Source: Ochrobactrum sp. CGA5
Lineage (GTDB): Bacteria > Pseudomonadota > Alphaproteobacteria > Rhizobiales > Rhizobiaceae
Direction of reading: 5' to 3'
Assembly: GCF_006345815.1 (NCBI RefSeq)
Contig: NZ_VCIG01000042.1
Coordinates: 186,001-250,000, forward strand
Length of the DNA: 64,000 nt
The position numbers and the translations under genes were made by a program. Of this stretch, positions 62,184-64,000 are shown one piece after another (position 1 is the first letter of the stretch; each line of letters opens with the position of its first letter). The notes beneath the pieces were generated by a model. That model had not been told where the DNA came from. It saw only the letters and a list, made by a program, of their open reading frames with translations, and did no database searches.

Positions 62184-64000
62184 CTAGTCTGTTTCAGTGG
62201 CTGGAGCTGTGCGCCAGCGTGGATTGAAAATTGTCCTGTGGATGTCGCGTCCACCCACACCGGCACCGGCAACCGAGAACCGGTCGTCAAATATCGTGAA
62301 GCTTTTCGTGCCCCAGCTCAGTGCCTCGATGCCATCGCGACCGCGTTCAACAGTGGTAAAGCCAGTCAGCGCGACCAGTGCGGTAAAGCTGCATGCCAGT
62401 ACCGGTCGATAGAGGCGGCTGGTCATCCGCACCCGATTTTCGCGGGTGTGCTGGATCACGATCATCGCCGTAAGCAACAGGTAAGAACAGGCATTGACGA
62501 TGGCGAAAATGAAGAAACCTCGGGTTTCGTGGGCATCCCTGATAAAGAGCACCGGCAAGATCGAGAGCCCGGAGATCAGCGCATAGGGAGCGATCACCCG
62601 CAGCGGTACCGGATCGACCTCCGATGAGCCTTTCGGCGTGACGCGGAAATCCACGAAGGAACCGGTCAGCCAGTCGCGAAAGGCCGCCAAGGTACCAGCC
62701 AGAGCCCAGGGCCACCGGGCCAGCAGGAACAGCATCGCTTCCCAGCTAAGAATCTTTCCGTCGACCGGGCGAAATGTCTTGCTCGACCGCCACCAGAATG
62801 CCAGCGCCAACGTGACGAGCGAGAGCGGCAGGAAGTGCGTCAGGAATTCAGGATAGGTAACGCTGACGAAATTATCTCCATAAGCCAGAATGGCTATCGG
62901 TAAGACGAATGCAAGTCCCAGAAAGAAAGCGTAGAGAGGGTACCAGAGCTGCGAGAACAGAAACTGGAACTTCAGCCGCAGCGGCAACCGGCCAATCAGC
63001 TTCGGCGTATATTGCAGCAGGATCATCACAAGGCTGCGCGACCACTGGAATTCCTGTGTCACGAGATCGGCGAAGGTGCGCGGACCGTCGCCATGGGCGA
63101 TTGCGTCCAGCGCATGAACACCCCGCCAGCCATGCGCGTTCATGAACAGGGTTGTCGAATGATCCTCGGCCAGTTCTGGCCCAAGACCGCCGATCTCTTT
63201 CAGCGCTGCCGTACGCACCGCATAATGGGAGCCGATGCACAGTGGGGCGAAGCCGCCATTATAGCCGGCTTGCAGCGAACCATGCATGCTGGCTTCTACG
63301 TAGAGACGCCCACGCGCCGACCAGCTTTCACGTGCGTTGCGATCACAAATGCTCGGTGCAGAAACATAACCGACAGCGGGATCGGCAAAAGGCCGTAATA
63401 TGTTGAAGAGATAACCCGGTTCAGGCACATGATCCGCATCGAGCTGCGAGACGAAATCATAGCGCTCATAGCCATAGTGATCGTAGAAGAAGGCGAGATT
63501 GCCTTCCTTGCACCGGGTACGGCGCGGCCAGAACTGCCGATGATAATCGGCGCGCCCCTTGCGCGTGGAAACGAACACACCATGCTCGCGGCACCAGGCA
63601 AGCGTCGAGGGTGAAGGGTCCTCGTCGGCGAGCCAGGTATCGTGTGGCACATCCTGCGCCAGCATGGCGCGCAAAGTTTCGGCCACCACCTCGAAGGGCT
63701 CCGACGGCGCCTTGGTGACAACCATGGCGACGCGGCTTCCGGCAGGAATGCGAAGCGGCCCGGTGGGGCGCGCCGCGTGGAAGAAAACCGTGATGAAATA
63801 GAGCGGCAGGATCGTGATCCAGGCCAGGAGCGCCGTCACCAGAATATAACCCGCAAGGTGATTGGGCGTAGCGCTCATCAGCCACCATTGCCAGAAATAG
63901 GCGAGGGCTAAGGCCCAGAGGACAATGCCCACCACATATTCCGCACGCTTGCGGCCAGTGAAGATGGGCGCCAGAAATGGTTCCCTTTCCCCTGTGTTAG
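62184..64000 (-). CDS. Processive family-2 glycosyltransferase (cellulose-synthase-like), 5' end outside window
   Basis: The frame stays open to the window end, and the extra residues before the first possible start (GTG at 63935) read as protein, so the true start lies beyond 64000. At least 605 codons are present. The catalytic motifs of processive GT2 enzymes are there: Asp-Glu-Asp-Pro, Asp-Ala-Asp-His, Ala-Glu-Asp-His-Ser-Thr and Gln-Glu-Phe-Gln-Trp (the Q-x-x-x-W acceptor motif). About six membrane helices follow or precede. An exopolysaccharide polymerase is likely, and with UDP-glucose dehydrogenase next door the polymer may include glucuronate. I cannot see whether a PilZ domain exists. 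Confidence 0.88.
   Translation of the reverse strand, partial: NTGEREPFLAPIFTGRKRAEYVVGIVLWALALAYFWQWWLMSATPNHLAGYILVTALLAWITILPLYFITVFFHAARPTGPLRIPAGSRVAMVVTKAPSEPFEVVAETLRAMLAQDVPHDTWLADEDPSPSTLAWCREHGVFVSTRKGRADYHRQFWPRRTRCKEGNLAFFYDHYGYERYDFVSQLDADHVPEPGYLFNILRPFADPAVGYVSAPSICDRNARESWSARGRLYVEASMHGSLQAGYNGGFAPLCIGSHYAVRTAALKEIGGLGPELAEDHSTTLFMNAHGWRGVHALDAIAHGDGPRTFADLVTQEFQWSRSLVMILLQYTPKLIGRLPLRLKFQFLFSQLWYPLYAFFLGLAFVLPIAILAYGDNFVSVTYPEFLTHFLPLSLVTLALAFWWRSSKTFRPVDGKILSWEAMLFLLARWPWALAGTLAAFRDWLTGSFVDFRVTPKGSSEVDPVPLRVIAPYALISGLSILPVLFIRDAHETRGFFIFAIVNACSYLLLTAMIVIQHTRENRVRMTSRLYRPVLACSFTALVALTGFTTVERGRDGIEALSWGTKSFTIFDDRFSVAGAGVGGRDIHRTIFNPRWRTAPATETD

Noticed and set aside
61329..62627. 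A 432-codon plus-strand frame across the UDP-glucose dehydrogenase and glycosyltransferase genes
   Set aside because: It is antisense to two well-supported enzymes and translates to a histidine/arginine-rich sequence with no family features.

Overview
The window looks like an alphaproteobacterial chromosome segment, most likely from the Brucellaceae (Ochrobactrum/Brucella group). The evidence is the mix of rhizobial-type genes: an FCD-type GntR regulator, paired DUF995 proteins, a UDP-glucose dehydrogenase with a processive glycosyltransferase, Liv-type transporters inside aromatic catabolic operons, and a short intergenic palindromic element. This assignment is inference from gene content, because there is no rRNA or other marker gene. 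Most of the window is compact and fairly GC-rich. Positions 1.8 to 19.9 kb are visibly more AT-rich and carry secretion and adhesin genes plus insertion-sequence debris, which suggests an acquired island.

Region 1 (1-1.8 kb) holds the start of a C45-type acyltransferase and a divergent regulator with two winged-helix domains. Region 2 (1.8-13.6 kb, minus strand) is the most striking part. It is a seven-gene type I secretion operon that contains a MotA/ExbB-type channel protein, a TolC-type outer-membrane protein, a MotB-like protein with a membrane aspartate, an HlyD-type adaptor, a 1599-residue RTX-type protein and an ABC exporter split into separate membrane and ATPase genes. The set of parts matches the Salmonella SPI-4 siiABCDEF system, but the substrate is different and the ATPase motifs are degenerate. 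Region 3 (13.6-19.9 kb) holds an autotransporter adhesin broken by two frameshifts, an IS5-family remnant and unassigned debris.

Region 4 (19.9-23.4 kb) is an iron/siderophore uptake pair: a TonB-dependent receptor and a periplasmic binding protein. Region 5 (23.6-34.4 kb) is a minus-strand operon with a divergent LysR regulator. It encodes two paralogous metal-dependent amidohydrolases, UbiD- and UbiX-type decarboxylase proteins, a CobW-type GTPase, an NCS2 permease, a cytosine-deaminase-like enzyme and a gate-domain membrane protein. It reads as a catabolic pathway for an unidentified cyclic or heterocyclic acid. Region 6 (34.4-40.9 kb) has a histidine kinase/response regulator with a secreted GlcG/HbpS-like protein, then a PdxR-type regulator divergent from a BenE-like permease translationally coupled to pyridoxal kinase.

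Region 7 (41.0-51.7 kb) is a ten-gene minus-strand operon with a divergent LysR regulator: a DapA-like lyase, 3-hydroxyanthranilate 3,4-dioxygenase, a complete branched-chain-type ABC importer, an aspartate-dehydrogenase-like enzyme, a formamidase-like hydrolase and an aldehyde dehydrogenase. Region 8 (51.8-57.9 kb) concerns peptide and glutathione use: a DppA-like binding protein, peptidase T, gamma-glutamyltransferase and an AraC-type regulator. Region 9 (58.2-64 kb) is an exopolysaccharide cluster: a processive family-2 glycosyltransferase (cut by the window end), UDP-glucose dehydrogenase, two DUF995 proteins and a GH26-like glycosidase between them.
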